DNA of 6,276 bases, from contig DJEE01000142.1 of assembly GCA_002431805.1 (NCBI GenBank), forward strand, positions 1 to 6,276, in the 5' to 3' direction. Source of the DNA: Eggerthellaceae bacterium UBA5906 (GTDB taxonomy: Bacteria; Actinomycetota; Coriobacteriia; Coriobacteriales; Eggerthellaceae). The notes under the pieces were generated by a model. The model did not search any database, was not told the origin of the DNA, and was given only the letters and a program-made list of their open reading frames with translations. The position numbers and the translations under genes were made by a program. Shown here piece by piece: positions 4,774-6,276 of the stretch; within the stretch, counting starts at the first letter, position 1, and every line of letters starts with the position of its first letter.

Positions 4774-6261
4774 ATGGCAGACACAGCCAAAACACAACGC
4801 AAGCAGCCCGGGGTGGGCGTTGCCGTTGTGTCGTTTCTGGCGATCATCGCCGTTTTGGTGATTCTCATCAACTTGAATGTGGACACCACCATGTCACTGT
4901 TCGTGGCAACCGTCATGGCAACCGTGGTTGCGTTCGCGCTGCATATCCCGTGGGAGGAAACGCAAAGCGTTCTGCTGAAAACCGTTGCGGACTGCATCCC
5001 CACGTTCGTGATCGTAATCATGGTTGGCATGCTGGTTGGCATTTGGATTGCAGGTGGCACGGTGCCTGCGCTGATGTACTACGGCATGATGGTGGTATCG
5101 CCGGCCATTTTGGTGCCGCTGGCGTTCATCGCCTGCTTTCTGACCTCGGAGTTCACGGGCACGTCGTTCGGCTCCGTTGCCACCATGGGCGTGGCGTTCG
5201 TGGGCATCGGCTCTACCACTGAGATTCCCATGCCGTTGATTATCGGCGCCATCGTGTGCGGCGCATGGTTCGGCGACCGCATGTCGCCCATGTCCGACAC
5301 CACCAACCTGGCCTCGGGCGTTTCGCGCGTGCCGCTGTACACGCACATCAACTCCATGCTGTACACCGCCGTTCCCGCCGCGGTGATTGCGGTTGTGCTG
5401 TTCGCCATCGCGGGCATTTTCATGGGTGGCGGCTCGGCCGACCCCGCTACGCAAAACGCCATCATGGGCGCGCTTGAAGCCAACTACAACATGGGGCCGT
5501 GGCTGATTATCCCAGCGCTGCTGGTGCTGGTGGTTTCCGCGCTGCGCGTGCCGGCGTTTTTGGGCTTTGGCATCACTATTGTGGTGTCGGTGGTGTTCGC
5601 CATGGCAACACAGGGCATCAGCTTCGTGGACATCATGAACTTCGCGGCAAACGGCGGCTTTTCGGCCTCTGACTACTTCGTGCACACCGACGCCGACGAC
5701 CTGGTCATCAACATGCTCAAGCGCGGCGGCATCTCGTCCATGACCATTTTGCTGGTTACGTTTATGGTGGCGTCGCTCATGGGCGGCATCATCAAGGCCA
5801 CGGGCATCCTGGACGTTATCGCGCAGAAGGTGCTGCTGAAGGTTATCAAGGGCCGCACCGCCCTGGTTGTGGTGACGCTTATTTACAGCTACGTTGTGAA
5901 CTTCCTGGCTGCCGGCGGTCAGACCGTTTCCATCATCGTAACCCAGCAAACCTTCGAGGAAGCCTACGATCGATTAGGCGTTGACCGCCGCGTGCTATCG
6001 CGCTGCTTGGAAGATGCCGCAACCCTTTCCGCACCGGTGGTGCCGTGGGGCGTGGCCACACTGTTCGTGATGGCAACGCTGGGCTGCGGGCTGGAGTACA
6101 TCCCGTATTGCTGGTTCATTTTCCTGGTGCCGGTGTTCTCCATCGCGTGCGCCGTTTCCGGTATTGGCATATGGGATGCCGACGGCAACCGCATGTGGGG
6201 CAAGTACAAGGGCCTGAAAGGCGCCCCGGGCAAAGAGCCCGAACAGCCCGTCCGCGACTAG
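4774..6261 (+). CDS. nhaC: NhaC-family Na+/H+ antiporter
   Basis: This 495-residue polytopic membrane protein should exchange cytoplasmic Na+ for external H+, or a related Na+/H+-coupled anion exchange as in the MleN branch. The family hallmark 'GDRMSPMSDTTNLA' is at 167-180, followed by 'THINSMLYTAVPA' (190-202), closely matching NhaC. 'CLEDAATLSAPVVPWG' (411-426) is the second conserved block. About a dozen hydrophobic segments are visible, among them roughly 14-34, 39-57, 74-94, 106-124, 153-166, 196-218, 242-256, 263-279, 321-342, 362-379, 424-439 and 446-466. The tail (468-495) is charged and cytoplasmic. The ATG at 4774 is preceded by GAGGAAGG (4763-4770). It lies 96 nt after the hydrolase in the same direction. 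I see no clear separate promoter, so readthrough from alr past the hairpin is likely. Family is firm; the exact substrate is not readable. Confidence 0.92.
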   Translation: MADTAKTQRKQPGVGVAVVSFLAIIAVLVILINLNVDTTMSLFVATVMATVVAFALHIPWEETQSVLLKTVADCIPTFVIVIMVGMLVGIWIAGGTVPALMYYGMMVVSPAILVPLAFIACFLTSEFTGTSFGSVATMGVAFVGIGSTTEIPMPLIIGAIVCGAWFGDRMSPMSDTTNLASGVSRVPLYTHINSMLYTAVPAAVIAVVLFAIAGIFMGGGSADPATQNAIMGALEANYNMGPWLIIPALLVLVVSALRVPAFLGFGITIVVSVVFAMATQGISFVDIMNFAANGGFSASDYFVHTDADDLVINMLKRGGISSMTILLVTFMVASLMGGIIKATGILDVIAQKVLLKVIKGRTALVVVTLIYSYVVNFLAAGGQTVSIIVTQQTFEEAYDRLGVDRRVLSRCLEDAATLSAPVVPWGVATLFVMATLGCGLEYIPYCWFIFLVPVFSIACAVSGIGIWDADGNRMWGKYKGLKGAPGKEPEQPVRD

Positions 6262-6276
6262 CGACTAGCGACTAGC
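6254..6276 (+). repeat. Tandem heptamer GCGACTA, 3.3 copies, at the nhaC stop
   Basis: Three perfect copies of GCGACTA (6254-6260, 6261-6267, 6268-6274) plus GC run to the window edge, so the array may continue. The first copy provides the last Asp codon and the TAG stop (6259-6261) of the antiporter. Because 7 is not a multiple of 3, the successive TAGs at 6259, 6266 and 6273 fall in all three frames. Confidence 0.9.

Noticed and set aside
4894..5949. 351-aa open frame on the minus strand opposite nhaC
   Set aside because: Its composition (very rich in His, Asn, Arg) shows no membrane or enzyme pattern, and it lies wholly inside nhaC.

Overview
The window is high-GC bacterial DNA with four complete protein genes, the 3' end of a fifth, and two repeat-rich intergenic regions. 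The base composition and gene mix suggest an anaerobic gut actinobacterium of the class Coriobacteriia (Eggerthella/Gordonibacter/Adlercreutzia-like). That is a family-level impression from composition and protein style; no marker gene here proves it.

Layout: (1) 1-231 (+) is the C-terminal end of a MocA/MobA-type nucleotidyltransferase, probably a molybdenum-cofactor cytidylyltransferase. (2) 232-604 is a convergent intergenic region. It holds a 151-bp nested inverted-repeat element (317-467) and a strong intrinsic terminator (505-544) for the gene on the minus strand. (3) 605-2119 (-) is an NCS2/NAT-family nucleobase transporter, most likely a purine (xanthine/urate) permease. (4) 2120-2706 is a divergent intergenic region with candidate promoters on both sides. 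Between them lie two diverged copies, in opposite orientation, of an ~88-bp palindromic repeat; one copy is bounded by 25-bp terminal inverted repeats. (5) 2707-3870 (+) is alanine racemase (alr). (6) 3874-4677 (+) is an alpha/beta serine hydrolase resembling cinnamoyl/feruloyl esterases, 3 nt after alr and surely co-transcribed with it. (7) 4774-6261 (+) is an NhaC-family Na+/H+ antiporter, separated from the hydrolase by a hairpin-bearing 96-nt gap. Its stop codon lies in a tandem heptamer that runs to the end of the window.

Functionally, the left part (Mo-cofactor nucleotidyltransferase fragment plus purine permease) is compatible with a purine or molybdenum-hydroxylase neighbourhood. The right part is a housekeeping operon (D-alanine supply for peptidoglycan, an esterase, sodium/proton exchange). 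I see no CRISPR array, tRNA, rRNA, transposase or defence system. The most unusual content is the non-coding repeat structure at 317-467 and 2261-2596, followed by the alanine racemase that lacks the usual carbamylated lysine.
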